From positions 2,123,001-2,187,000 of the forward strand of contig NC_081817.1 of assembly GCF_030704535.1 (NCBI RefSeq): a stretch of DNA of 64,000 nucleotides. Reading direction: 5' to 3'. The DNA comes from Vitis vinifera (taxonomy: Eukaryota; Streptophyta; Magnoliopsida; Vitales; Vitaceae). Made by a program: the position numbers and the translations under genes. The notes under the pieces are model-generated. The model was not told the origin of the DNA. It made no database searches and saw nothing but the letters and a program-made list of their open reading frames with translations. Shown piece after piece: positions 1-12,500 of the stretch (its first letter is position 1; every line of letters starts with the position of its first letter).

Positions 1-104
1 CCCTCTGCATTTTAGCATTTCCAATAATTATCTCCTTTTCTGTTTGATCATATTATGAATTGGTTTTGGCTGGAAACTTTTTCACTTCATACTTTGACAT
101 GCAG

Positions 105-3100
105 CACTATATGTTGGGTGATGGGAAGGGAATTGAGAGTGTGGAAAAAATTGAAGTTAAGATCCCAGTAGATTCGGCTTCTGAGAATGTTGTAACTGAG
201 AAGATCGAGGAAACACCTGCTGTTACAAAAGAAGCCACAGAAGCTGCTCCGACTGCAGCTGAAGAAATTATTGAGGTCACCTCTGCTGCAAGTCAGGAAG
301 CTACTCCTGCTGCCAAAGACATCAGTGAAGCTACCCCAGATGCTGCTGAAGAAAGCAGCAACAATGTTGAAGAGGAAAACTCGGGTGATCAAGAAGTTGA
401 ACACACATCGGAAATAAAAGTCAGTATGAATAAATAATTTATCCTTCAAACTTCTTGACTGCATGTGCCAGCTCCTTCGCCTAATGTTCCTGCTGTTCTT
501 GCTTCATCTTTTGATTTCCTGTTTGTTCTATTGTGTACTGTTACTGGATTTCAGCTTGAGACAGCACCAGCAGATTTCCGTTTCCCGAGTACCAACCAAA
601 CAAGGCATTGCTTTACCCGTTACATTGAATATCATCGGTAAGTCAAAGTGTTTTTGTGATTTCCTTTCTCTTAAACTTCACTCCCCGCATTTATTAATTA
701 GACAAATTTTCTTTGTACTTATCTGTTCAGGTGCACTGCAGTAAAGGGGGAAGGGGCTTCTGAGTGTGATAAGTTTGCAAAATTTTATCGTTCTCTTTGT
801 CCTGCTGAATGGGTACGTATATTCATGCTTTTGCATGTTAATAGAACCATACATGCTTTCTTCTTAGCCTCTTAGGAAATTTTATAATTGTATCCATGGC
901 ATTAGCTATATTTCTTGTTCATTTTTCTGCCCAAAGGGAAGGTATATTAAATTACTAAATGCTTGTTTGGATACACTTCATATGTTTTTTAAATAGTAAA
1001 TAGTAATTACTACTATATAAAATATAATAACTCTTATATAAAAAGTATGAACTTATGTCCTATCTTTTAAAATTCGAGGTAGTAAAATTTTTTTAATACT
1101 TTAATTTTTAAACAATTTTTAAAAGTCATTGTCTTTTTAAGGTATTTCTTAAAGGTTGTGATATTCCACATCGGATTGGGAAAATTGTTTTTGTTGCTAT
1201 ATATGTATGAGCTCCTCTTAACTATGTGGACACGTTTTAAATTCATGAGGATCCTTTGAGCCTAAAGTGGATGATATCTACATGGTTGGGAGCGAATTGT
1301 TACAAATGGTTACAAAGTTGATTCCCGACCTCGGTGTGGGAGTTTGTTTGACCCCATAAGGGATGCGTGTTTGTTTTGCCTTGAAATCCTATGGGATACA
1401 ACGTGGACTTTATGTCTGCATAGAAGGGTGATTGTGATATTCCACATCCGATGAGGTAAAAAGTTCATGACTCTACATATGTAAAAACTCCTTTTGACTA
1501 TGTTGACACATTTTAAATTGTGAGGGTCCTTTGCGCTTAAAGCAAATAATATCTACACAGTTGGACATGAATCGTTACAAAGAGTTCTTACATTTTATAT
1601 AGGAGTTAATGTCATTTTCTGTTTTCAAAAATGGAAAACAAGAAGCGTATCCAAACAACAACTAAATTACTAAAATTTTATAGAGTTTAGAAGGGAATTG
1701 TTTATTGAATGCTCAAAATTAACACTTGAAGGAAATGATAATGTGATTCTTCTTGCATCCCACTATATTAGCTTTTTATCAGATACATTGCTGATCGATT
1801 TAAACTGCACACTGTTGCTAAATGCACTTTCTAAACAACCCATTATGGACAAGGATGAGGGATGGTCGAACTCTAGTTGTAGTTATGAAAACATCTAACT
1901 GTAACCATATGTTAACATGATCATTGGTTCAATTGTATATGCATATGTGAACTGAATTTTTGATGGAAAATCATGTGCCTAATTGATGTATAATTCTCAA
2001 AATTAAGTCATCTTTTAGGTGATTTGCTTTCATAACTATTGTAGTTTGAAATGCATGAAGTTTTCTAATTGCATTTCAGTTTTAAAAAAGTAATTCTCAA
2101 GTCACTCATGTTTTAGTTTACAAAATCTCAGGTGTGGAGATTTTCTACTTCTTACCTTGGTTTGCCTCTTAGGGCACTTCATAACTCCTCTGTTGTGTGG
2201 GATGCACTAGAGGAGAGAGATAAAAGGAGATTGATTTCTTGGAAAAAATAGTACTTATTCGAAGGAGGAAGATTAGTCCTTCTGTAGAGTACTCTTGAGT
2301 CTCCCAATCTATTTTATGTCTTTCTTTGCAATCCCTGGAAAAGTGAGGATTTGATTAGAGAAAATTTAAATAGACTTTTTTATAGGGTGATCTTGGGAAT
2401 AAGCATGTAAAAAACTGTTCAAGTGTGCAATCCTATTTTGTAGTCTTAATCTTAACATAAAAAAGGCTTCTCATCATTGCTTTGACCACTCATTCCTTGC
2501 CAACTACCTCCAGGAAAAGACTTGCATCATGCCTTTTGACTCACATAAATCCATGATTTGTAGTAGCTCCAAATTTTGAACACTATGTGCAGTGGAGCAT
2601 TGTGGATGTTCTAGTGGGTACCTTGGAGGTGGAGCACATCTAATAGCTTGTTTGGGATAGCTTCCTATTTTTTATTTTAGTTGGGAGTTGAGGCTAAGGT
2701 CACAATTTTTAAAAGGGCAATATTGGTATTGTAAAATTTTATTATTAAAATAAAGCTTCTATAAGAAGCAACATTTTTTTGACTTTTATATTAAATTGTT
2801 TTTTAAGCCATAAGCTCTTTGAACAAAATTAGCCAAACAAGCATAGAAGCTTTTATTGCACTTAAAAAAGAGCTTTTAATTTCTCAAAAGTTATCCTAAA
2901 CAAGACCTAATATTCTTTACATTAGGTAAGTTAACTATTTTTAAATAAAACTTTAGTAAGGACAAGCAAATAGCTGCACTAAAGAGAGGAGGCAATTCGC
3001 TTGTCAAAAAACATAGATAAACTAGAATATCCAAGGAAGAGAAAACAAAATTCAAAGAGGAGATGCTTCCAACAAAAACTAAATTGGAGGCCACACCCTA

Positions 3101-5552
3101 CCTAGGAATCTTCATGAGTTGGCTGTTTTTGGGAAGAGATGTTGCATATAAGGAGGTTTACAAGTGAAACATTTTATTTCAATTGAAGAGAGGTTTCATA
3201 AAAGGCTATCGGTGTGGAAAAGATAATATATTTTTATGGAGGGGACACTTGCATTGATTAGAAGTATCTTGTCCAATCTACCAATCTATTAGATGTCCTT
3301 GCTTGTAATCCCTAGAAAGGCCAAGTTGATGTTAGAGAAGATTTAAAAGGATTTTCTCTGTGGACATGAGACTCTGGAGAAAAAGCCTCATTTAGTAAGA
3401 TGGTTTGTTGTTTGCATGGATATGAAGAATGGGAGATTGGGTTGTACAAGTCTCTTTCTTCTAAATCGAACTCTCCTTGGTAAGTGGAGTCGGGGATATG
3501 TTTCTAAAGGGGATGGTTTTTGGAAGCAAATTATAAAGGGAAAGTATGGGAAGGAGGAAGTGTGTTTGATACTCTTGCATGGTGAGAGATGGTTACGGTG
3601 TTGGAGTATGAAAAGCTATAAGGAAGGAGTCTGATATTTTCGTTACTAGAACCAACCTCCTTTGAAGTATATAATGGTAGGAGGGTTGAGTTTTGGAAGG
3701 ACAAATGGTGTGGAAAAAAGCCCTTGTGTATTTCCTTCCTCTCCTTGTATGCGATGATTGTCTCAGGAGGTTTGGGTGGCTGATTTATGGGAAGATTCAG
3801 AAATGCGGGATCATTAGAATTTGTGCTTTTGTAGGCACTACAATGATTGGGAGCTGGACATTGTTGAGACTTTCTTCTCTAGATTGCTAGTGAAGTTAGT
3901 TAGGAGGAAAGAGAATGATAGGATGATCCGAAAGGATTCTTAAAAGGGTGTGCTTTTGGTAAAGTCTTTCTATTTGGTCTTGGAACTCGAGAGGTCAATC
4001 CCCTTTCAAACAGATGTCATTTGTAATCTGTGAGTCCCATCCAAAGCGAGTTTTTTTGCTTGGGAAACTAGTTTTTGTGAAAGGGGGGGGGGGGGGGGGG
4101 GGGTTGTTTGACATCAAATCAGCTTTAGAAAAGATGGTGGCCGCTAGTGAATAGATGTTTTCTTTGTAAATTTGAGGGGGGACCTATTGATCATATTCTA
4201 CTTCACTGTATCAAGGCAAAGATTCCATAACATTTTTTGTTCTCCTTAATCGATGTAGTTTAGGTGATCCCTTCTTTGTTGAAAGAAACTCTGTTAAGTT
4301 GGTATGATTCCTTTGTAGGGAGGAAAAGAAAGAAGGCATGGAGAGCACTCCTCTCTGCATTTTTTGAACAATTTTTTTGGGTACGAAATTGAAGAGAATT
4401 TGAAAATGAGGAAAAGACTACTCAAAAGTTAAAACTTTCATTCCGTTGCAATCCCTCAGCTTGGGTTAGCATGTCCTTAAGAAAAGACTCGATGCCTTTG
4501 ATTGATTTTGTACATTGGGTGAGGTTTTTTGGTGGCTTCTTTTTTGAGGCCATTCTTTTAGGTGCCTCTTGTACAAGTCCTATGTACTTTGGGCTACTTT
4601 TTTGTTATTATATGTTTTTTCAGTTAGGTCATTGATTATTCCAGAAAGAACTGCTGGAAGCATTATTCCCTCAGCTTATTAGATTCACCTTGTGACCTGC
4701 CAATGATCCTCGATTAGGTTCTTATATCCCAAATAACTGACAGAAGCATCGTTCTTTAGCTTGTTAGACTCACCTAGTGACCTGCCAATGATCCTAGAGA
4801 AGCCATTCAAGTTTGGCCTCATCAAAATCTTAAGAGCACCAGAAACCATATGGTCAGGCAGAAGTAAAATCTTCTGAACCCGAATGATCATGAAGCAATA
4901 GTTGTTTATCTTGTATAACATTGGCTCGATGATCTAATTGCATGAACATATTTATCCAAAAAATCTCAGTATCTCACAGCAGCTGGGTACTGAAGAGAAA
5001 CCAAAAATGACACATTTGAAAAAACTATTGAAAGCCAATATTGCATACTATGAAGAATTACAGTATTATTTTAAGCCTAAATCATTTGATACTTCTACTT
5101 CTCTATCTCCTTGTATCCGGAACTTCATAATAGGGAACAGGGGAACTATTGTCATGTCCCTAAAAGTGATGATTGATGAAAACATTTGTGTTCTTTGTAA
5201 TAGAGTATGGCTCGCACATGTAAGATAAAGGGTCAATTCTGATATATGGCCAATCTCCTGAAATTTGGAACTGCATTAATTCTACTCCAGGTGAAGCAAA
5301 ATTTGACACAATGTTCTTATGGAGTTCTCACATGGGAACCCGTGAATCATGATCATGAACTATAAATCTTTCTTCTTTATGTAGATTATATTTTCATGTT
5401 TGAGATTGCAGACAATTTCTATATATTTTTTTCATTCAACTTAGCTCTTTAAGAGTTGCCATCTAAGCTGACTTTTTTCAACTGTTTTTTGGTTGCAGGT
5501 AGAGAGATGGAATGAACAAAGGGAGAATGGCACCTTTCCAGGTCCTCTGTAG
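105..5552 (+). CDS. COX6B: Cytochrome c oxidase subunit 6b, copy A (5' end outside the window)
   Basis: Subunit 6b is a small intermembrane-space subunit of mitochondrial complex IV. Visible coding exons are 105-419, 555-637, 731-812 and 5499-5552, all with GT/AG borders and matching phases. The first coding exon lies upstream of the window, as copy B shows. The 105-419 exon encodes the acidic Ala/Glu/Thr-rich N-terminal extension typical of the plant long form. The next two exons encode the twin-cysteine core: CFTRYIEYHRC (C-x9-C) and CDKFAKFYRSLC (C-x10-C). The protein ends in NGTFPGPL then TAG. The last intron is 4.7 kb and full of LINE, TRIM and MITE remains. Counting residues directly, copy A differs from copy B at 7 of the 177 shared positions: five in the acidic extension and two (V/A and S/T) in the loop between the cysteine pairs. 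Recognition comes from the strongly conserved core and C-terminus. Confidence 0.93.
961..1659. mobile_element. hAT-like MITE carrying a nested TRIM (copy A)
   Basis: The left end reads GCTTGTTTGGATACACTTC. The right end, at about 1641-1659, is its inverted counterpart (AGCGTATCCAAACAAC). The flanks are 8-bp near-identical repeats, TACTAAAT at 953-960 and AACTAAAT at 1660-1667, as expected for a hAT-type insertion. A TRIM element (1157-1579) sits inside. The same nested pair lies at the equivalent place in copy B (12015-12995), so both insertions predate the gene duplication. A TRIM-free relative is at about 47630-47916. Confidence 0.7.
1157..1579 (+). mobile_element. TRIM retrotransposon (miniature LTR element), copy A
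   Basis: Two direct repeats of about 148 bp (1157-1304 and 1433-1579) both begin TGTGATATTCCACATC and end GTTACA. They flank only about 128 bp. Directly after the left repeat is a degraded primer-binding site. Its better-preserved version in copy B, TGGTATCAAAG, resembles the site for initiator tRNA-Met. No coding capacity is present. These are the traits of a terminal-repeat retrotransposon in miniature. The two LTRs have diverged visibly, so the insertion is old. Confidence 0.72.
2120..2420 (+). mobile_element. LINE ORF2 fragment (post-RT region), copy A intron
   Basis: Conceptual translation, with interruptions, gives the plant L1-type signature that follows the reverse transcriptase domain: LGLPL, then SWKK, then a serine/leucine-rich stretch ending LPIYFM-like. 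The fragment stops at GATCTTGGGAA near 2399. At the same sequence copy B continues into about 2.6 kb more LINE-derived DNA, so copy A appears to carry an internal deletion. It is non-functional. Confidence 0.65.
2646..2906. mobile_element. MITE with GCTTGTTTGGGATAGCTT-type ends (copy A)
   Basis: A short non-coding AT-rich element. Its left end (GCTTGTTTGGGATAGCTT) and right end (AAGTTATCCTAAACAAGAC) are imperfect inverted repeats. TAATA is repeated on both sides. It has an orthologous copy in COX6b copy B at 16458-16746, so it predates the duplication. The superfamily cannot be assigned safely. Confidence 0.6.
3060..4640 (+). mobile_element. Degenerate LINE ORF2 C-terminal region, copy A intron
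   Basis: Broken reading frames keep the order found at the end of plant L1 ORF2. IRSILSNLPIY-like is at about 3255, LLGKWSRGY-KGDGFWKQII at about 3470-3540, and a zinc-finger-like (zf-RVT) CLFCKFEG...HILLHC equivalent at about 4150-4215. A closing VHW-FFGG segment is at about 4510. Stops and frameshifts make it non-functional. A 21-base run of G (4083-4103) interrupts it. The matching block in copy B is at 16900-17845 and 18387-18480. Confidence 0.65.
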
Positions 5553-6560
5553 ATGGTGCCCTTTCTAAAAAAAATCCAAATCCTGTTTCTTTCTTGCCAT
5601 TTTAATATTCAAGTTGCTCCTGATTCCGCCAGATGAATTTCCTGGTATAGAATGGAACAGGACGAGGGAAACTGCTACCTGAATGATTCAAGTTAATAAA
5701 ATTTTTGGCTAGGTCTGTTGGAGCTATTTGTAATTTGATGTCTCTTTCTTCCAATCTTTGATGCTTCCAGCTGTTTTGGAACAGCAAGAGGTCCTGAATG
5801 TAACCGAATAAAACTTGAGCAGTTAAATATGCTGATATAACTTGCTTTCTTGCATAAGGCACTTTTATTGTCTTTCATCAGATTGCTTCTTCCTCTTTGA
5901 CATGCAACCAATACAGGAAACAAAGCTTTCTAAGTGTGCTAAGGCTTTATCTAGAATCGGCTTTTGCCCTTTATCCTGCTGCAACTGGTTAGTCTTCTAC
6001 TAATATAAATAGTAAAAGAAAGGCCTGGTTTGAAAAGAGGTGAAGAAGAGGGAGACCCCAATCCCCAGCAAGGACAGACATCCTGTGAGAACACCTATTA
6101 CGACTAGACTTAACTTGAAGGGCCTACCTTGATTAGCCTTCCTGGAGCAAATCAAACTTATTTTTTGTACTCTAGCTATAAGGGACAAGAAAGCTACTCT
6201 TTTGAGGGGTACCCCCAATGGATCGAAGATAACGGGCTAATAACACTCAAATGCTTGCTCTCAGTACTTATGATTTATAGGTTTTAGAGTGGGCTATTCC
6301 TTATGTGAAATTATAATAGGTAATGTCCCTGATATATATAGGATTAGTTGTAATTGATAAATTAGGTTTTTTTATGGGTAAATTTATTTATTTTAAATTT
6401 TTGTGGAATTTTTATAGAATGTTTTATTAAAATGATAAAATTATATCCCTCAATTCCATTCACTCTTTTTTTGTACCCTTAAAAAAATTATTTTGGACAA
6501 AAATGCCCTCAGGTTAAATAATCAAAATATGGGAGAAAATGGCTTACTTTTTAAGTTAAA
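5553..6560 (+). other. Spacer: copy A 3' flank and copy B promoter region
   Basis: The first 475 bases, to about 6027, are the copy A 3' flank. They match the copy B 3' flank (19357-19776 plus 21044-21160), which marks the 3' limit of the duplication. The remaining 0.5 kb is AT-rich upstream sequence of copy B. I saw no gene here; a short minus-strand open frame at 6000-6218 is unlikely to be real. Confidence 0.5.
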
Positions 6561-6589
6561 AATCGGAAGTGAGAAGGAGAGAGCAGGAG

Positions 6590-9500
6590 AGGCAGAGCGA
6601 GAGAGCGCCCCTCTGGAGTCGACCTTTGGAGTGCGCGACGACGGAGATTTTGCCCTTTTTACTTCTGGTAATCTCTCTTTTTTTTTCTCAGGTTCCGATT
6701 TCTGCTCCGTTGATGGAGTTGTTTTCTTTCTAAATTGGATTTTTATGGGAGGTCCTTTAGGGCTCGGGTTTGAATTTTTGGCTTCTTTGGATCTGGGTTG
6801 TGTTCTGGTGGTGTATTTCACGAGGGTGGGGGATTTGAGGAAGAGTGCGAACAAAATCTGAAATCCACCCTGGATGGATTGGATTTTGTGGTTTTGATTA
6901 TTTCTCGTTGATTTGGTTAGAAATTTGAAGACACAGGTTGAATAAAACTTGGGAATTCGGATTTTTGGGGCTTTAATTTCATCTTTTATAATTTTGTTTT
7001 TAGGAGTGCATTTTGATATTTTTGGATCTGGCTTGTGTTTGGTTCATGAGGTGGGGCAAAGCAGGAAGAAAAGTGAAATAAAACCAGGGACTTTAGTGAT
7101 TTGATTTCATCTCCCATTGATTTGGTTTAGGGTTGGGGTTTGATTTATAAGGTATTTGATTTGATTTGTGGTTAGGAATGTATGTTTTGAGGATGGATTT
7201 CTGAATAATGTAAGAAAATTGAATTAGATTTCCTCATTAGTTTCTGAAAATTTAATTTTCTTGAGACTTTTTTCTTTAATTTGTACAATTTGTTTAAGAA
7301 AATTTAGTATTGCCCTTTTCTTTCAATGACACTTGCATTTGAGCCAAAATGGGTGTGATGCATCCGAATCTTGAATTTGATTCCCTTGATATTAGTTTCT
7401 GAAGTTTGATGTTCTGTTTTATTTAATATGCTTTTAGTTTTCTTGGCATTGGTTTCTGAAATTTGAACTTCTTTAGATGTTTTCTTTCATTTTACTATTT
7501 TTTTATGAGCAAAGTTTAAAATGTTGCTTGGGGAATAACTTTGGCTGAAGATCCTGGAGTGCTTTTTACTTAAGAACATAGGATTACACTAATTGATTTC
7601 AATATTTTGATTTCTTTCTTATACTTTTTTACAATCTAGTTAGTTCTTGAATAATTGACAAAATAAAATAAAATAAATAAATAAAAGAAAAAAACGAAAA
7701 AGAGGAGAGTTTGGAATATAGTTTTTATTTCTTTCTATTGATATTAGATTTTAAAATTTGGTATCCATTAGACAGTGTCTAATTTGAATTATTTCTTTAT
7801 AAATTGTGTTTCCAATTTTGTTCTAGGGAAATCAAGGTTTATGATTTATAGGTTTTAGAGTTTAGAGCTTAGAGTTTAAGCCATAAGGTTTATAGGTTTT
7901 AGGGTTTAGATTATCTATTTGTTAGAATATGTGTTATTCCTTTGTATCTTTATGAAAATTGAGTTGTCATTTTGTTTTCACAAAAGTTTTGTATAATTGG
8001 TGCTTGTGGTTGGATCTAATTTGAAGTTACAAGTGTTTGTTCTTTTGATCACAAGCACTACAATAGTTTGTTTCTCTTTATTTTTTTAACCTTGGTCCTT
8101 GAATAAGGTTTTCCTTTGAATAAGGTATTTTGTTTACCTATTAAATTTTAAAAAAACATCTTGTAAATGAATCTTTTTATACCCCATGACATTTTAAAAT
8201 TAGTCCTATATATTACAAACATTCTTTCTCATCTTTTTGAATTTTAAGAAATGGTGGTGATTGAAAATTTCCCTTTGTGGTGATGGATCTTTCCCTTGTA
8301 TGTATATTTGGTTTTTGTTTTTGTTTTGATGGTTGGCTCAAGAAGAGGGTTTATTTTAAAGGAGAAACTATTATCTTCAAAATGTTATGATTATAACTTC
8401 ATGTTAGGAAGAGGTATGTAATGCTAGTGCTATTTATCTTATTGTAAAACATTATTAACATGGTGTGGTCTTCTTATGGTCAATAATTTCTGTTTTGATG
8501 GTTGGGATCAAGAAGAGAGTTTGTTTGAAGATAATATTTTATCCCTCTTCATGATCCCGACCATCAAAATAGAAAAAAGGAGGCCAAAAAGATTGAAACT
8601 AAAATATGGTTGATGTGCTTGTGACTCTAAGGAGCAAAATTGCATATGCATTTCTAGCACTTGAATCTTGGATTTAGGTGTATCAAATCATATAGTTTTT
8701 CAAAATTATTTTCCATTTACTTCACACTTTCAAAAACAAAAAAATAAAGATTGTTGATGGATCTTTTTCCTTTATAATTGATCAACGCACAATCAAAATC
8801 AACCCTACTTTGTCTCTAAAATCCATGTTGGGCGTTCCTGATCTTTCCTATAGCCTTTTGTCTATAGGAAAAATCACTAAAGATTTGAGGAGTTCAGTTA
8901 TATTCACTTCTTTTGATTGCATTTTTCACGACTTCGTAATGAGTATGATTGGACATGCGAAGGAAAAAAATGGATTGTAGTACCAAGATGCTAATTGGAA
9001 GACTGGTGTTTTAAGGTCTCCAGGCTTGGTCTCTATCTCTTCTCCAAAACTTGTCTAATTTGGCTTTGGCATAGTCTTCTAGGAGATCCTTCATTTTGAT
9101 TATTGAAAAAAGTGTTCCCATCTTTGTCTGAAAACATTAATTGCCTTGATTTTCATTGGGAAGTGTGTGTTCTTGCTAAGCACCACCTTTACTCATTTCC
9201 AGTAAAAAATCCTAAACGTCTCTCTCCATTTTGTTTGATGCATTCAGATGTTTGAGGTTCTTCTCGTGTTACAAATAATTTAAATTTTTGATGATATATT
9301 ATATTTATCGATGATTGTACTTGTTCCACTTGTGTTTATCTCTTGAAATCAAAATCTGAAGTCTCCACTATCTTTCCTATTTCTCATAAATTCATGAGTA
9401 CACAATTGGGAGTCAAAATATGTGCACTCAAATCTGACAATCGGCAAAAATACTTTAATAATGACCTGATTGCATGACTCCACTGTTGTGACCAACCCCT

Positions 9501-12500
9501 CACATTTCTCTCTTTTGTACTTGGTCGCCTCTCTGCAGTTGAAGAACTTAACATCAATGGCTTCAGCCGATGTTGGACAAAATGTCAGTCTGCATGAGGT
9601 ACTGATTCTTTTTCCATGATTTCAAATGTTTATGCACAATCAGTCTCTGTTTCTTTTATTTCTTCAAGTTTGCTGGATTTTCATTGAGATATATTGGTAA
9701 ATTGGGTCTATTCTGTGAAATTTGTGTTGACACGAGTTTCAATCTTTTGTGTTCTCCTCCTTGACTTTGATTTGAGTGGATATGCTGTCGAAGAGGGGAA
9801 ATAAGATATCAGTGAGTAATTTGTTCTAATGTTGATGATGCGGGTTGGGTGGATTTTTATTTATTTGTTATTTTTGGAGTTATTTTGGAACAATAATGAA
9901 GATCCGAATTTACAAGTTTTGGTATCGTTTATTTAAAACCCTAATGAATACTAATTTTTGTTATGAAATATTGTAACAGTTGGACATGGAATAGACATAG
10001 TTCTTGTGCTGTGAAGAAGTTGAACTTTTTTGAATGCTTTTTTTTTTTGGATTAGTATGGCATCCAACCACCATCATTTGGGTGACCCATCCCGGGCTCA
10101 CCCCCAACATTTTATTTATCCAAAATGACCTGATTTTGATACCTATAAAACAATGATGAGTTTTTGTTTTCACCACCCAAGCCTATGTTGTCTGGTAACA
10201 TTAAAAACTATGCAGGTAGTTGCTGAAAAATCATGGGGGATAATTTTATTTTTTATTTTTATAAATTTGCTTCTTATAATCACCATGGGTTCAATTCACA
10301 ATTGTCATTTGAGTTTGTATGAAAGTGCTAATAACTGCATCAGGGCAGCCTTTCTACTTATTTCTGGTTAATTTGATCCAAAGAAATTGTTCTTTGGTCA
10401 TTGACTGTGTTTTCTGTTCTCTAACCAAACTACGATCAAGAGACTTCTCCCTAGACTTGGACAATGCGCATTAATAGTTAGAAACTGTATTGCATCTGAA
10501 AACAGGTCTTCCAGACAACTAGATGGGTGAAATAAAAAATTAAGGGATTGTGTCCCATAGTGGGCTTGGTTTCTTTTTTCAAATTTTCTGAAATAGGATC
10601 CCCAACAAACTGTAAACGATGAATTGTATGTAAATAACTTGCAAGAGAATGGAAAGGAAGTGTGTGCACGACAAGGAAGGCAAGGGAGGAGGAGGGGGGG
10701 TGTTCAAACCATCAAAAGTAAGAGTTAGGCTTTGGGTTGTTTCATTAGGCCAGCGGATTACATAACTTCACAGTCTACTAAAATCAGCTTCAAAGGCCAA
10801 GCCATGTTCATAGTTGTGGTGTAATATCATTAGGGCCCGTAATGGATGCAGAGTGGGTGATCAATGGAGTGTAAACATGAGTAAAGCTTTTGTCCTTTAC
10901 AGGGTTGAAGCCTTAATGCATGTTTTGAAATGTTGTTGGTGATATCTTTTAGTATAGAGTTTGTTATTGCAAGGACATATCCTGAATGGATATTTCTTTA
11001 CTAACATGGTTATGGTTACATTGCAGTTTTTTGGAGGATGAGAACATATAGTGGCCCTCTGCATTTTAGCATTTCCAATAATTATCTCCTTTGCTGTTTG
11101 ATCATATTATGAATTGGTTTTGGCTGGAAACTTTTTCATAACATACTTTGACATGCAGCACTATATGTTGGGCGATGGGAAAGGAATCGAGAGTGTGGAA
11201 AAAAGTGAAGTTAAGATCCTAGTAGATTCGGCTTCTGAGAATGTTGTAACTGAGAAGACCGAGGAAACACCTGCTGTTACAAAAGAAGCCACAGAAGCTG
11301 CTCCGACTGCAGCTGAAGAAATTATTGAGGTCACCTCTGCTGCAAGTCATGAAGCTACTCCTGCTGCCAAAGACATCAGTGAAGCTACCCCAGATGCTGC
11401 TGAAGAAAGCAGCAACAATGTTGAAGAGGAAAACTCGGGTGATCTAGAAGTTGAACACACATCGGAAATAAAAGTCAGTATGAATAAATAATTTATCCTT
11501 CAAACTTCTTGACTGCATGTGCCAGCTCCTTCGCCTAATGTTCCTGCTGTTCTTGCTTCATCTTTTGATTTCCTGTTTGTTCTATTGTGTACTGTTACTG
11601 GATTTCAGCTTGAGACAGCACCAGCAGATTTCCGTTTCCCGAGTACCAACCAAACAAGGCATTGCTTTACCCGTTACATTGAATATCATCGGTAAGTCAA
11701 AGTGTTTTTGTGATTTCCTTTCTCTTAAACTTCACTCCCCGCATTTATTAATTAGACAAATTTTCTTTGTACTTATCTGTTCAGGTGCACTGCTGCAAAG
11801 GGGGAAGGGGCTACTGAGTGTGATAAGTTTGCAAAATTTTATCGTTCTCTTTGTCCTGCTGAATGGGTACGTATATTCATGCTTTTGCATGTTAATAGAA
11901 CCATACATGCTTTCTTCTTAGCCTCTTAGGAAATTTTATAATTGTATCCATGGCATTAGCTATATTTTTTGTTCATTTTTCTGCCCAAAGGAAAAGTATA
12001 TTAAATTACTAAATGCTCGTTTGGATACACTTCATCTTTTTTTTTTTTTTAATAGTAAATAGCAATTGTTATTATATAAAATATAGTAACTCTTATATAA
12101 AAAATATGAATTATGCCCCTATCTTTTAAAATTCAAGGAAGTAAAATTTTTTTAATACTTCAATTTTTATACCCTTTTTAAAAGCTACTATTTTTTAAGG
12201 TATTTCTTAAATATTGTGATATTCCACATTGGATTCAGAAAATGTTATTGACACTATATATATGAGTTCTTCTTAACAATGTAGACATGGTTTAAATCCA
12301 TGAGGGCTATTTGAGGTCAAAGCGGATAATATCTACATGGTTTTGTGCGAATCATTACAAATGGTATCAAAGTTGATCCTGACCTCGTATGGGAGTTTGT
12401 TTGACCCCATAAGGGATGTCTGTCTATTTGATCCCTAAATCCTGTGGGACACAACTTGGGCTTTATGCCTGCATGGAAAGGTGATTGTGATATCCTACAT

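Noticed and set aside
60-744. Separate open frames at 60-437 and 463-744 as two small proteins
   Set aside because: They run through exon-intron borders of COX6b copy A. Splicing at 419/555 and 637/731 gives the conserved protein.
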